A stretch of 10,229 bases of DNA from Oscillospiraceae bacterium (GTDB lineage: Bacteria > Bacillota > Clostridia > Oscillospirales > Ruminococcaceae). Where the stretch lies: contig JAQXFT010000157.1 of the NCBI GenBank assembly GCA_029005335.1, positions 1-10,229 on the forward strand, read 5' to 3'. Both the position numbers and the translations under genes were made by a program. Numbering within the stretch: the first letter of the stretch is position 1; each line of letters starts with the position of its first letter. Positions 1 through 6,822 of this stretch are shown piece after piece. The notes below the pieces were generated by a model. That model did not search any database. It saw only the letters and a list, made by a program, of their open reading frames with translations, and was not told the origin of the DNA.

Positions 1-438
1 GCAGATATAATTCTTCCGAATATGACTGAAACATCATTTATGCTTGATACTCCATATTCCGAGACGGTAAGTGAGGATTTTGTCAGGGAATGTCTTATAA
101 GGCTTACTGAGCTTGGCTGTGATACGGCAGTAATTACCGGCGTGCAGTATGACGAAAATCATCACGGTGCGGCAGCATATCAGAGAAGTACAGATACCTT
201 TGCATCATCTTTCAGAAATCATATAAAAGCATATGTACACGGTACGGGAGATGTATTTTCAAGTGCATTTTCCGGAGCTGTAGCGAAAGGAGCTTCACTT
301 CAGAAATCCCTTGATATAGCGGTAAATTTTACGGCTGACTGCATTGAGGCAACGCTCCCTATACCTGAAAATTATATGAATGGTGTATATTTTGAAAAAT
401 GTCTCGGAAAGCTTGCAGAAATATCATCGGAAATATAG
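1..438 (+). CDS. Pyridoxal/pyridoxamine kinase-family protein, C-terminal part (5' truncated)
   Basis: The reading frame is open from base 1 and encodes the last 145 residues of a ribokinase-fold kinase; the true start lies left of the window. Such enzymes phosphorylate pyridoxal, pyridoxine or pyridoxamine with ATP in the cytoplasm during vitamin B6 salvage. The fragment opens with ADIILPNMTE, the usual 'PN.TE' strand of pyridoxal kinases. Near fragment residues 81-84 it carries GTGD, the anion-hole motif with the catalytic Asp. The following helix (VFSSAFSGAVAKG) is typical of the PdxK/PdxY group. A hydroxymethylpyrimidine kinase (ThiD) normally has GTGC here, which argues against that alternative. 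An ATG at base 22 is internal, because conserved sequence precedes it. A strong hairpin terminator follows the stop within 5 bases. I am confident of the family but not of the preferred substrate. Confidence 0.85.
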   Translation, partial: ADIILPNMTETSFMLDTPYSETVSEDFVRECLIRLTELGCDTAVITGVQYDENHHGAAAYQRSTDTFASSFRNHIKAYVHGTGDVFSSAFSGAVAKGASLQKSLDIAVNFTADCIEATLPIPENYMNGVYFEKCLGKLAEISSEI

Positions 439-441
439 AAA

Positions 442-481
442 GACAGCGGATATTGAATTTAATATCCGCTGTCAGTTTTTT
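442..481 (+). terminator. Intrinsic terminator after the B6 kinase gene
   Basis: A perfect 13-bp inverted repeat (442-454 with 461-473) encloses the 6-base loop GAATTT. It is followed on the plus strand by AG and a run of seven T. It sits 4 bases past the kinase stop codon. Read on the minus strand, the same stem is followed by a moderately T-rich tail (TTTCTATATTT). It may therefore also stop the convergent FkbM-type gene, whose stop codon overlaps the T run. Confidence 0.92.
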
Positions 482-1545
482 CAGATTGCATAAAGATTTG
501 TTTCCCAGGCAGGAATATAGAGCTGATGTCGTATATACAGCCTGTAATTCGGATTGAGACTTTTTATAAGTAACGGAAGCTTGAAAATATCCTCATTTCT
601 GTGATACAGAGATACCATAAGCTTAGGAGCATGATGAGAGATAGTATAAGAAGCTCCCCAGATAGCTTCACGTTCAGAGCCTTCAACGTCCATTTTAATA
701 AGAGTAGCGGTCTGACCTCCGAGAATACTGTCTACGGAGCGAGCCTCCACAAGCGAACCATTAGCGGATACTGATGACTGTCTGCCGGCTTTTGTAGCAA
801 ATGGAAGCTCCGTATCCTTGCACCATACAGCACAGTTATATGCGAAAATATGCTTGAGACCGTTAATATTCTTGCAGAGCTTTTTGAAATTCTTCTTATC
901 GGGTTCAAGGGCATATATACCGAGATATCTTCCCCTTGTATAATCCAGAAATTCTTCAATGGTATCGCCGTTGTATGCTCCCAAATCCACATAAAGTTCA
1001 TTCAGACCAGGCTTGACTATTTTTTTGTATATTTCCGATTTGGGAGTAGTTACTGCTGAAAGATATTCTATCTTTCCGCTTATTTTGAAATTTATGATAT
1101 TGGCATAAACCTTTCTTGAAAAGTCGTCAGCAAGCATATCGTATACTTTCTGTATTTCCTCTGCATTTTCGCAGCAGTATTCATAGGTGAAGAGACCTCC
1201 TCCGGCAACAGGAACATCAGGAACATAGAGAGCGTGTCTGGAAGCAATTTCATGAATCCTGTCCACAAGAGACTGATATCCCGCAGCAAATGCAAGAACT
1301 ACTACAAAATCGTTCACATAGCTTTCTATTTCTGATAAGCTGTGTACACGGAAGCCTTCAAAGGAATGACCTCTTACAAATTCATCGCTTGCGAAAATTC
1401 CTGAGAGGGTTATATTTTTCTGCTTGAATACAGACATTATCTTCAAAGCACCGTCTCCCATGCCGTACATAAAAATCGGACGCTTTTCAGCCTTCAGTCT
1501 GTCCCAGCAGGATTGTTTTTCTGTTATGAATGAAAGCATTTTCAA
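481..1545 (-). CDS. FkbM-family methyltransferase with N-terminal Rossmann-like domain
   Basis: This 354-residue protein is predicted to transfer a methyl group from S-adenosylmethionine to an unknown acceptor. Many FkbM enzymes methylate hydroxyls of polyketides, glycans or other cell-surface saccharides. The catalytic half runs from about residue 180 to 354. It shows the SAM-binding loop LYVDLGAYNGDT (184-195), the acidic ALEPD (212-216), the FkbM signature KMDVEGSE (284-291) and the late strand PKLMVSLYHR. Residues 20-110 form a separate N-terminal alpha/beta domain with the glycine-rich PIFMYGMGDGALK, like the nucleotide- or sugar-nucleotide-binding domains seen in front of some FkbM domains. 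The ATG at 1545 is preceded by AAAGGAG at good spacing. It lies 11 bases behind the PH-domain gene and is probably co-transcribed with it. The substrate cannot be read from the sequence. Confidence 0.88.
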   Translation of the reverse strand: MKMLSFITEKQSCWDRLKAEKRPIFMYGMGDGALKIMSVFKQKNITLSGIFASDEFVRGHSFEGFRVHSLSEIESYVNDFVVVLAFAAGYQSLVDRIHEIASRHALYVPDVPVAGGGLFTYEYCCENAEEIQKVYDMLADDFSRKVYANIINFKISGKIEYLSAVTTPKSEIYKKIVKPGLNELYVDLGAYNGDTIEEFLDYTRGRYLGIYALEPDKKNFKKLCKNINGLKHIFAYNCAVWCKDTELPFATKAGRQSSVSANGSLVEARSVDSILGGQTATLIKMDVEGSEREAIWGASYTISHHAPKLMVSLYHRNEDIFKLPLLIKSLNPNYRLYIRHQLYIPAWETNLYAI

Positions 1546-1556
1546 ACTCCTTTCTT

Positions 1557-1958
1557 TCAGATATCATCATTGTCATCATCATTGTCATAGTAATCATTGC
1601 CGATAAGGTCACGGCCTCTTGTGCGGTATTTGTCACGCTGCATTTCGATATTTTTGTCAAGAAGCTCCAGAACCTTACGGGGATTTTTAACGCTTTTAAT
1701 CACGGTATCAGGCGTATCGGTATCACGGCTGAATATGGTAATGCTTCCGCAGCCGAATATACGCTGACCAAATGAAAGCGTAAGTTTTTTGTCGGTAATT
1801 TTATAGAGGTCAATTTCTTCTTCGGTAATGCTGAGGAATCCAGTTCTCATTATAAATTTTTTTTCAGTCAGGAAATAACGTGTAAAGGAAATCGGAAGTC
1901 CCAGAAATGTACGTTTCTTGTCAGTCCATATATAATTGATTTCATTTTTTTCAGCCAT
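1557..1958 (-). CDS. Bacterial PH-domain protein with acidic tail
   Basis: This is a 133-residue cytoplasmic protein with no signal peptide or membrane helix. Residues about 10-105 resemble the small bacterial pleckstrin-homology-like (bPH) proteins of Clostridia. They run IWTDKKRTFLGLPISFTRYFLTEKK, then FLSITEEEIDLYKITD, then FGQRIFGCGSITIFS, with an alternating beta pattern and a final helix (NPRKVLELLDKNIE). The last 13 residues are almost all D, N and Y (DYYDNDDDNDDI), a flexible acidic tail. Members of this family have no established reaction and are thought to act as binding or scaffolding modules. The start is supported by AAAGGAG upstream and a near-consensus promoter further up. It is the first gene of a two-gene operon with the FkbM-type methyltransferase. 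The family call is good; the role is unknown. Confidence 0.8.
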   Translation of the reverse strand: MAEKNEINYIWTDKKRTFLGLPISFTRYFLTEKKFIMRTGFLSITEEEIDLYKITDKKLTLSFGQRIFGCGSITIFSRDTDTPDTVIKSVKNPRKVLELLDKNIEMQRDKYRTRGRDLIGNDYYDNDDDNDDI

Positions 1959-2009
1959 TTTAAAAAAAACTCCTTTATAGATATATTCGGAAATTATTTG
2001 TCAAAAATA

Positions 2010-2038
2010 ATTTTATCATAAACCGTGAAAATAGTCAA
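2010..2038 (-). promoter_or_regulatory. Sigma-A promoter for the PH-domain/FkbM operon
   Basis: On the minus strand, TTGACT (2038-2033) and TAAAAT (2015-2010) are separated by exactly 17 bases. This gives a leader of about 45 nt before the PH-domain gene. It diverges from the pyrG promoter, with about 80 bp of very AT-rich DNA between the two -35 elements. Confidence 0.8.
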
Positions 2039-2118
2039 CGGGATTTTAAAAAAATCAGAAATATTTCTTGTTAATATATTAAAATAAATTGGAATATCAA
2101 AAAAAATATTATTTTCTA

Positions 2119-2147
2119 TTGCATTTCCGGAAAAAAAATAGTAAAAT
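2119..2147 (+). promoter_or_regulatory. Sigma-A promoter for pyrG
   Basis: TTGCAT (2119-2124) and TAAAAT (2142-2147) are 17 bases apart, predicting a start near 2154 and a leader of about 30 nt. No GGGC initiation sequence and no terminator hairpin lie between promoter and start codon. The CTP-sensing reiterative-transcription attenuator known from Bacillus pyrG is therefore not visible here. Confidence 0.78.
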
Positions 2148-2185
2148 AGATATTGATATGTTTAAAATTATGGAGGTTTTGCGAT

Positions 2186-3799
2186 ATGCCTATAAAATAT
2201 GTTTTTGTAACCGGAGGAGTTGTTTCAGGACTGGGAAAGGGAATTACTGCTGCATCTCTCGGAAGGCTTCTTAAAGCAAGAGGCTACAAAGTGACAATTC
2301 AGAAATTCGACCCTTACATAAATGTTGACCCCGGTACAATGAGTCCATACCAGCATGGAGAAGTTTTCGTTACTGATGACGGTGCTGAAACTGACCTTGA
2401 CTTAGGTCACTATGAGCGATTTGTCGATGAGAATCTTTCAGTAAATTCCAATGTGACTACAGGTAAAATATACTGGACTGTTCTTAATAAAGAAAGACAT
2501 GGAGACTATCTCGGCGGAACAGTTCAGGTAATTCCGCATATAACAAATGAGATAAAAGAAAGAATTTACCGTGTCGGCAAGGAAACTGAAACTGATGTTG
2601 TTATTACTGAAATCGGCGGTACTGTAGGCGATATTGAAAGCACTCCTTTCCTTGAAGCTATAAGACAGTTTGTAGGAGAAGTCGGACGTGAAAACGCTAT
2701 GTATATTCATGTAACACTTCTGCCCTTTATAAGCGGTTCAAATGAGCTTAAATCAAAGCCTACCCAGCATTCAGTAAAGGAGCTTTTATCTATAGGTATT
2801 CAGCCTAATGTTATAGTATGCCGTACAGAGCTTGAAATTCCCAGAGAAATGGCAGAAAAAATAAGCCTTTTCTGCAACGTCCGCAAGGAGGATATAATCC
2901 AGAATATGACTGCACCGTCACTTTATGAAGTTCCGCTGTGGCTCGAAAAAGAAGGACTTGCAGATTGTGTCTGTCATCATCTTCACCTTGAAAACAGAAA
3001 GCCTGACCTCGAAGAATGGACGGCAATGGTTGAACGTCAGAAAAATGCCCATAAGACAGTAACAATCGGACTTGTAGGAAAATATGTGGCTCTGCCCGAT
3101 GCCTATCTTTCAGTTGCTGAAGCTCTCAGACATGGCGGTATAAATAATGATGCAAACGTTGAAATACTCTGGATTAACTCAGAGGAAATCAATCCTGATA
3201 CAGCAGATAAAATGCTTTCATGCTGTGACGGAATAATCGTTCCCGGAGGATTCGGAGACCGTGGAATTGAAGGTATGATTGAAGCTATTCACTATGCAAG
3301 AGTAAATAAAATACCTCTTTTCGGAATCTGTCTCGGAATGCAGATGGCTGTTGTTGAATTTGCGAGAAATGTTGCAGGAATAGCTGATGCAAATTCCTCT
3401 GAATTTGATGAAAAAGGCAGGCATAACGTTATAGATATAATGGAAGGTCAGAAAGATATAAAAAACAAGGGCGGTACTATGAGACTCGGACTTTATCCCT
3501 GCAAGCTTGCTGATGATTCACTTGTTAAGAAAATATATACTGACCAGCTTATATATGAACGTCACCGCCACCGCTGGGAATTCTGCAATGCTTACAGAAC
3601 AGTGCTTACAGAAAATGGTCTCTCGATAGCAGGACTCTCACCTGATGAACGGCTTGTTGAGATTATCGAGCTTAAAGACCACCCATGGTTTGTGGGAGTA
3701 CAGTTCCACCCCGAATTTAAATCCAGACCAAACAAGCCACACAAGCTCTTTGCAGATTTCATAAGAGCATCAGTTGAAAACAAGGAAAAACGTGCATAA
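2186..3799 (+). CDS. pyrG: CTP synthase (glutamine-hydrolysing)
   Basis: PyrG makes CTP from UTP, ATP and glutamine, the last step of pyrimidine nucleotide synthesis. The 537-residue product has the full two-domain layout. The N-terminal synthase domain has GGVVSGLGKG (10-19, P-loop), the KFDPYINVDPGTMSPYQHGE segment starting at about residue 40, and GGTVGDIES (144-152). The C-terminal class I glutamine amidotransferase domain has the nucleophile Cys382 in FGICLGMQ and the His508/Glu510 pair in VQFHPEF. I choose the ATG at 2186 because TGGAGG lies 9 bases upstream and MPIKYVFVTGG is the usual family N-terminus. An in-frame ATG at 2153 would start at about the predicted transcription start. 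The length is close to the roughly 535-545 residues typical of the family. The gene is complete and stands alone between its own promoter and terminator. Confidence 0.98.
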   Translation: MPIKYVFVTGGVVSGLGKGITAASLGRLLKARGYKVTIQKFDPYINVDPGTMSPYQHGEVFVTDDGAETDLDLGHYERFVDENLSVNSNVTTGKIYWTVLNKERHGDYLGGTVQVIPHITNEIKERIYRVGKETETDVVITEIGGTVGDIESTPFLEAIRQFVGEVGRENAMYIHVTLLPFISGSNELKSKPTQHSVKELLSIGIQPNVIVCRTELEIPREMAEKISLFCNVRKEDIIQNMTAPSLYEVPLWLEKEGLADCVCHHLHLENRKPDLEEWTAMVERQKNAHKTVTIGLVGKYVALPDAYLSVAEALRHGGINNDANVEILWINSEEINPDTADKMLSCCDGIIVPGGFGDRGIEGMIEAIHYARVNKIPLFGICLGMQMAVVEFARNVAGIADANSSEFDEKGRHNVIDIMEGQKDIKNKGGTMRLGLYPCKLADDSLVKKIYTDQLIYERHRHRWEFCNAYRTVLTENGLSIAGLSPDERLVEIIELKDHPWFVGVQFHPEFKSRPNKPHKLFADFIRASVENKEKRA

Positions 3800-3814
3800 T
3801 CTTTCATAAAAAAA

Positions 3815-3838
3815 CGGGCGACTTTTTAAAGTCGCCCG
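3815..3838 (+). terminator. Intrinsic terminator after pyrG, probably bidirectional
   Basis: CGGGCGACTTT (3815-3825) pairs perfectly with AAAGTCGCCCG (3828-3838). It is followed by ATTATTTT on the plus strand and preceded by seven A, which becomes a T run on the minus strand. It lies 15 bases past the pyrG stop. It can end pyrG transcripts and back up the glnN terminator. Confidence 0.9.
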
Positions 3839-3854
3839 ATTATTTTAAAAAACA

Positions 3855-3882
3855 AGAACCGCAGTAAAAATACTGCGGTTCT
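3855..3882 (-). terminator. Intrinsic terminator after glnN
   Basis: AGAACCGCAGTA (3855-3866) pairs perfectly with TACTGCGGTTCT (3871-3882) around an AAAA loop. On the minus strand it is followed by TGTTTTTT. It sits 27 bases past the glnN stop codon and faces the pyrG terminator. Confidence 0.88.
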
Positions 3883-3909
3883 GTTATAAGGGATAAAAAT
3901 GGGGAGAAA

Positions 3910-6009
3910 TCAAACTGTAAAGAGGAGCTTTGTATATGAAGGCAGAGGCCATACGGATTCGGGAATACACATTTCACATTCATCAACAGAAGCTCTGAGA
4001 GTCTGCATCTGAGTGAATACTTCGTTTCTGTAGAATCTTGCCATTTCTTCGCCTTCTTCGCAGTCCTGAGCGGAGATTACCTTTTCATCAAGAGCCTTTA
4101 CTTCGTTTACGATACTTGAAGTGAGAGAGGAAATCTTTGCAGCCATAGATTTTTCAACGGTTGAATCAATACCGATTGTATCCTTTGAAATTGCTGAATC
4201 GCAGAGTGTCTTTGTATATGAGATACAAGCCGGAAGAATCTGTTTCTTTACCATATCAAGCATTGTGAGGGCTTCAATATTTATAACCTTGCTGTAGTTT
4301 TCGAGGAGAATTTCAGTTCTTGACTTGATTTCCTTAGCGGAATATACCTTGAATTTCTCGAACATTGAAACATATTTTTCCTCTGTATATTTCGGGAGAG
4401 CATCAACAGTTGAAACGAGGTTCGGAAGTCCACGTCTTTCAGCCTCTTCAAGCCATTCATTGGAATAGCCGTTGCCGTTGAAGATAATTCTCTTGTGTTC
4501 CTTGATAGTTTTAACAAGGAGTTCCTTGAGAGCCTTTTCAAAGTCGTCAGCCTTTTCAAGAATAGTTGCAAATTCATCGAGAATCTGAGCAACGATTGTA
4601 TTAAGTATTGTATTTGTACATGAGATAGAATCAGCAGAACCGAGCATTCTGAATTCAAATTTGTTTCCTGTGAATGCAAAAGGAGAAGTTCTGTTTCTGT
4701 CGGTAGCATCTTTCGGGAAATTCGGGAGAGCGTCAACGCCTATAACAAATTCTTCATTTCCGTTAGGCTTCTTATAAGTAGTACCGTTTTCGAGAGCTTC
4801 GATAACGCCTTCGAGTTCACTTCCTATGAACATTGAGATTACAGCGGGAGGAGCTTCATTAGCACCGAGTCTGTGGTCGTTTCCGGCAGATGCAGCGGAA
4901 AGTCTGAGAAGCGGAGCATATTCATCGACAGCCTTTATAATTGCACAAAGGAATGTGAGGAACTGCATATTATCCTGAGGAGTATCGCCGGGGTCGAGGA
5001 GATTCTGACCGTCATTAGATGAAATGGACCAGTTATTATGCTTACCTGAACCGTTTACGCCTGCGAAGGGTTTTTCGTGGAGGAGACATACAAGACCATG
5101 CTTGAGAGCGGTTTTCTTCATAATCTCCATAGTAAGCTGATTGTGGTCAGCAGCTATATTGGAGGTTGTAAATATGGGGGCAAGCTCATGCTGAGCCGGT
5201 GCAACTTCATTGTGTTTGGTTTTAGCGAAAATTCCGAGCTTCCAGAGTTCCTTATCCAAATCCTTCATATAGTCTGAAACTCTCTGCTTGATATTTCCGA
5301 AATAGTGGTCTTCAAGCTCCTGACCTTTCGGAGGCTTTGCACCGAACAAGGTTCTTCCGGTAATAACCAGGTCTTCACGCTGGTCGAAGTATTTTTTATC
5401 AACGAGGAAGTATTCCTGTTCAGGGCCTACAGTAGTAGTAACTCTTGTAGCGGTAGTATTTCCGAAGAGTCTTAAAATTCTCAGAGCCTGTTCGCTTACG
5501 ACTTCCATGGAACGGAGGAGAGGAGTTTTCTTATCGAGGATTTCTCCGGTATATGAACAGAAAGCAGTCGGGATATAAAGTGTACCGTCCTTGATGAAAG
5601 CGTTTGAGGTGGGGTCCCAGGCTGTATAGCCTCTTGCTTCAAAAGTAGCTCTCAGACCGCCTGACGGGAATGAGGAAGCATCGGGTTCACCTTTAACGAG
5701 TTCTTTTCCGGAAAATTCAAGAATTATACCGCCGTCGGGAGTAGGTGAAATAAATGAATCGTGTTTTTCAGCGGTGACACCAGTCATAGGCTGAAACCAG
5801 TGTGTATAGTGAGTAGCCCCCTTTTCGACAGCCCAGTCCTTCATAGCATTTGCGACAACGTCTGCAACTGACTGTTCAAGCGGAACGCCGAATTTTTTTG
5901 TTTTCATAACTGACTTATAAACATTTTTAGGGAGTCTTGTTCTCATAACGGAATCGCTGAATACATTACAGCCGAAGTATTCTGCAACTGACTGATTATT
6001 TTCTGACAT
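3910..6009 (-). CDS. glnN: Type III glutamine synthetase
   Basis: Catalyses ATP-dependent ligation of ammonia to glutamate, the entry point of nitrogen assimilation. At 699 residues it matches the large type III (GSIII) enzymes rather than the roughly 440-470-residue type I. Visible motifs, numbered from the chosen start, are GPEQEY (195-200, metal/glutamate site), NEVAPAQHELAP (267-278), the nucleotide/glutamate loop HEKPFAGVNGSGKHNNW (311-327) and NRTSPFAFTGNKFEFR (439-454). The N-terminal YFGCNVFSD and the long helical C-terminus are GSIII features. The ATG at 6009 has AAGGAGG 7 bases upstream. An in-frame ATG at 6039 would lie inside the leader terminator stem and is rejected. The gene has its own promoter, an attenuator-like leader and a 3' terminator, so it is probably monocistronic and controlled at transcript elongation. 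Confidence 0.97.
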   Translation of the reverse strand: MSENNQSVAEYFGCNVFSDSVMRTRLPKNVYKSVMKTKKFGVPLEQSVADVVANAMKDWAVEKGATHYTHWFQPMTGVTAEKHDSFISPTPDGGIILEFSGKELVKGEPDASSFPSGGLRATFEARGYTAWDPTSNAFIKDGTLYIPTAFCSYTGEILDKKTPLLRSMEVVSEQALRILRLFGNTTATRVTTTVGPEQEYFLVDKKYFDQREDLVITGRTLFGAKPPKGQELEDHYFGNIKQRVSDYMKDLDKELWKLGIFAKTKHNEVAPAQHELAPIFTTSNIAADHNQLTMEIMKKTALKHGLVCLLHEKPFAGVNGSGKHNNWSISSNDGQNLLDPGDTPQDNMQFLTFLCAIIKAVDEYAPLLRLSAASAGNDHRLGANEAPPAVISMFIGSELEGVIEALENGTTYKKPNGNEEFVIGVDALPNFPKDATDRNRTSPFAFTGNKFEFRMLGSADSISCTNTILNTIVAQILDEFATILEKADDFEKALKELLVKTIKEHKRIIFNGNGYSNEWLEEAERRGLPNLVSTVDALPKYTEEKYVSMFEKFKVYSAKEIKSRTEILLENYSKVINIEALTMLDMVKKQILPACISYTKTLCDSAISKDTIGIDSTVEKSMAAKISSLTSSIVNEVKALDEKVISAQDCEEGEEMARFYRNEVFTQMQTLRASVDECEMCIPESVWPLPSYTKLLFTV

Positions 6010-6027
6010 AATATATCCTCCTTGAAT

Positions 6028-6076
6028 AAAAAAAGGCATTCCGACTGTAAAATATAATTTTTACAACCGAAACGCC
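6028..6076 (-). terminator. Intrinsic terminator inside the glnN leader (attenuator)
   Basis: On the minus strand an 18-bp stem forms between 6076-6059 and 6052-6035, with four G-U pairs and a 6-base loop. It is followed directly by seven T (6034-6028). It lies between the glnN promoter and its Shine-Dalgarno sequence (6017-6023). Any transcript from that promoter must read through it to express glnN. Placement and structure fit a regulated premature terminator. Confidence 0.88.
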
Positions 6077-6087
6077 ATTGTTTCAAT
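6066..6087 (-). promoter_or_regulatory. Candidate antiterminator hairpin in the glnN leader, ANTAR-like hexaloop
   Basis: On the minus strand ATTGAAAC (6087-6080) pairs over 8 bp, including two T-G wobbles, with GTTTCGGT (6073-6066). The 6-base loop is AATGGC. Eleven bases are shared with the 5' arm of the leader terminator, so the two structures exclude each other. The loop has A at position 1 and G at position 4, the pattern described for RNA targets of ANTAR-domain antiterminators. Those targets normally carry a second, upstream hairpin of the same kind, and I could not find a convincing one. The structure is seen in the sequence; the regulator is inferred. Confidence 0.6.
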
Positions 6088-6116
6088 ATTGATTTAAGTA
6101 TTCACCTGATATATTT

Positions 6117-6145
6117 ATTCTACATCATAAAAGCTGATTTGTCAA
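6117..6145 (-). promoter_or_regulatory. Sigma-A promoter for glnN
   Basis: TTGACA (6145-6140) and TAGAAT (6122-6117) on the minus strand are 17 bases apart. Initiation is predicted near 6110, giving a leader of about 100 nt that contains the attenuator. A second TTGACA (6176-6171) lies upstream but has no acceptable -10 partner. Confidence 0.85.
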
Positions 6146-6211
6146 GTGTTTTGAATTTTTTTATCAGGATTGTCAATACAAATCACCTGACGAAGCTTAT
6201 TTTTATATAAT

Positions 6212-6736
6212 TCAGCCGATTATTTCAATATCATCAGATGAAATAGTGTTGTTTTCTTCAAATTTAGCACCGCATGCAGTACAGAATTTTGCATCGCTTT
6301 CTATATCAGCCCCGCACTTAGGGCATTTTGAAGAAGTCTCAGCGGAATTATCGGAAACTGGTTTTTCAAATTTAGCACCGCATGATGAGCAGAATTTAGC
6401 ATTTTCGGGGATACCGGCACCGCAGGTAGGACAGATATACTTATTATCCATGGCAATGATTTCAGCTTGAATTTCGTTGATTCTGCTCTGGGATTCAATA
6501 ATGAAGTTTACCATATCAGCGTATTCTTCAGCAGGATTCTGTGAATTTACCTTGAAATACTGCTTTCCTATTTCAGTATATTTTTTTTCGATATCCTCCT
6601 CGAGCTTGGAAATTTTGTTTTTCAGCTTGGTTTTTTCGACCATTTTCTTAGAGCTGTCGGTAACGTTTTTAGCACCCTTTGATATAGCACCTCCGGCATC
6701 TTCTGCCATACCTTTGATTTTATCAAAAATTCCCAT
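6212..6736 (-). CDS. Coiled-coil protein with two C-terminal zinc ribbons
   Basis: This 174-residue soluble protein has three visible parts. Residues 1-33 are a Gly/Ala/Ser-rich amphipathic start (MGIFDKIKGMAEDAGG). Residues about 34-98 are charged, heptad-like helices. Two CxxC...CxxC zinc ribbons follow, with Cys102/105/116/119 and Cys138/141/152/155. The ribbons are near copies spaced 36 residues apart. The family is the broad 'zinc-ribbon domain-containing protein' group; no enzymatic role is indicated, and a structural or protein-protein role is likely. The start at 6736 is chosen because AAGGAGG lies 9 bases upstream and the promoter at 6777-6805 overlaps the longer upstream reading frame. 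I see no clear terminator between this gene and the glnN promoter. Function unknown. Confidence 0.82.
   Translation of the reverse strand: MGIFDKIKGMAEDAGGAISKGAKNVTDSSKKMVEKTKLKNKISKLEEDIEKKYTEIGKQYFKVNSQNPAEEYADMVNFIIESQSRINEIQAEIIAMDNKYICPTCGAGIPENAKFCSSCGAKFEKPVSDNSAETSSKCPKCGADIESDAKFCTACGAKFEENNTISSDDIEIIG
6257..6384. repeat. Two copies of an exact 20-bp repeat encoding the zinc-ribbon ends
   Basis: The same 20 bases occur at 6257-6276 and 6365-6384, in the same orientation and 108 bp (36 codons) apart. They encode the shared HCGAKFE-like segment (CGAKFE) at the end of each zinc ribbon. This marks an internal duplication of the ribbon module. Confidence 0.85.
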
Positions 6737-6776
6737 ATAAAAAAGCCTCCTTGAATTATTAAATAATGATGTATAT

Positions 6777-6805
6777 ATTATACCACATACGACACGAAAC
6801 GTCAA
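6777..6805 (-). promoter_or_regulatory. Extended -10 sigma-A promoter for the zinc-ribbon gene
   Basis: On the minus strand TTGACG (6805-6800) is 17 bases from a perfect TATAAT (6782-6777). TGG before the -10 box gives the extended TGn element. The predicted leader is about 35 nt. It starts only 18 bases past the stop of the phosphorylase gene. Confidence 0.88.
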
Positions 6806-6822
6806 TATAAATTATAAATATT

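Noticed and set aside
6088..6122. Search for a first ANTAR-type hairpin (P1) upstream of the glnN antiterminator
   Set aside because: Only weak 3-4 bp stems form here, and none presents a hexaloop with A at position 1 and G at position 4.
6102..6190. TCACCTGA repeated at 6102-6109 and 6183-6190 around the glnN promoter, with a second TTGACA at 6171-6176
   Set aside because: An 8-base repeat in AT-rich DNA can arise by chance, it is not an inverted operator-like pair, and the second TTGACA has no -10 box at 16-18 bases.
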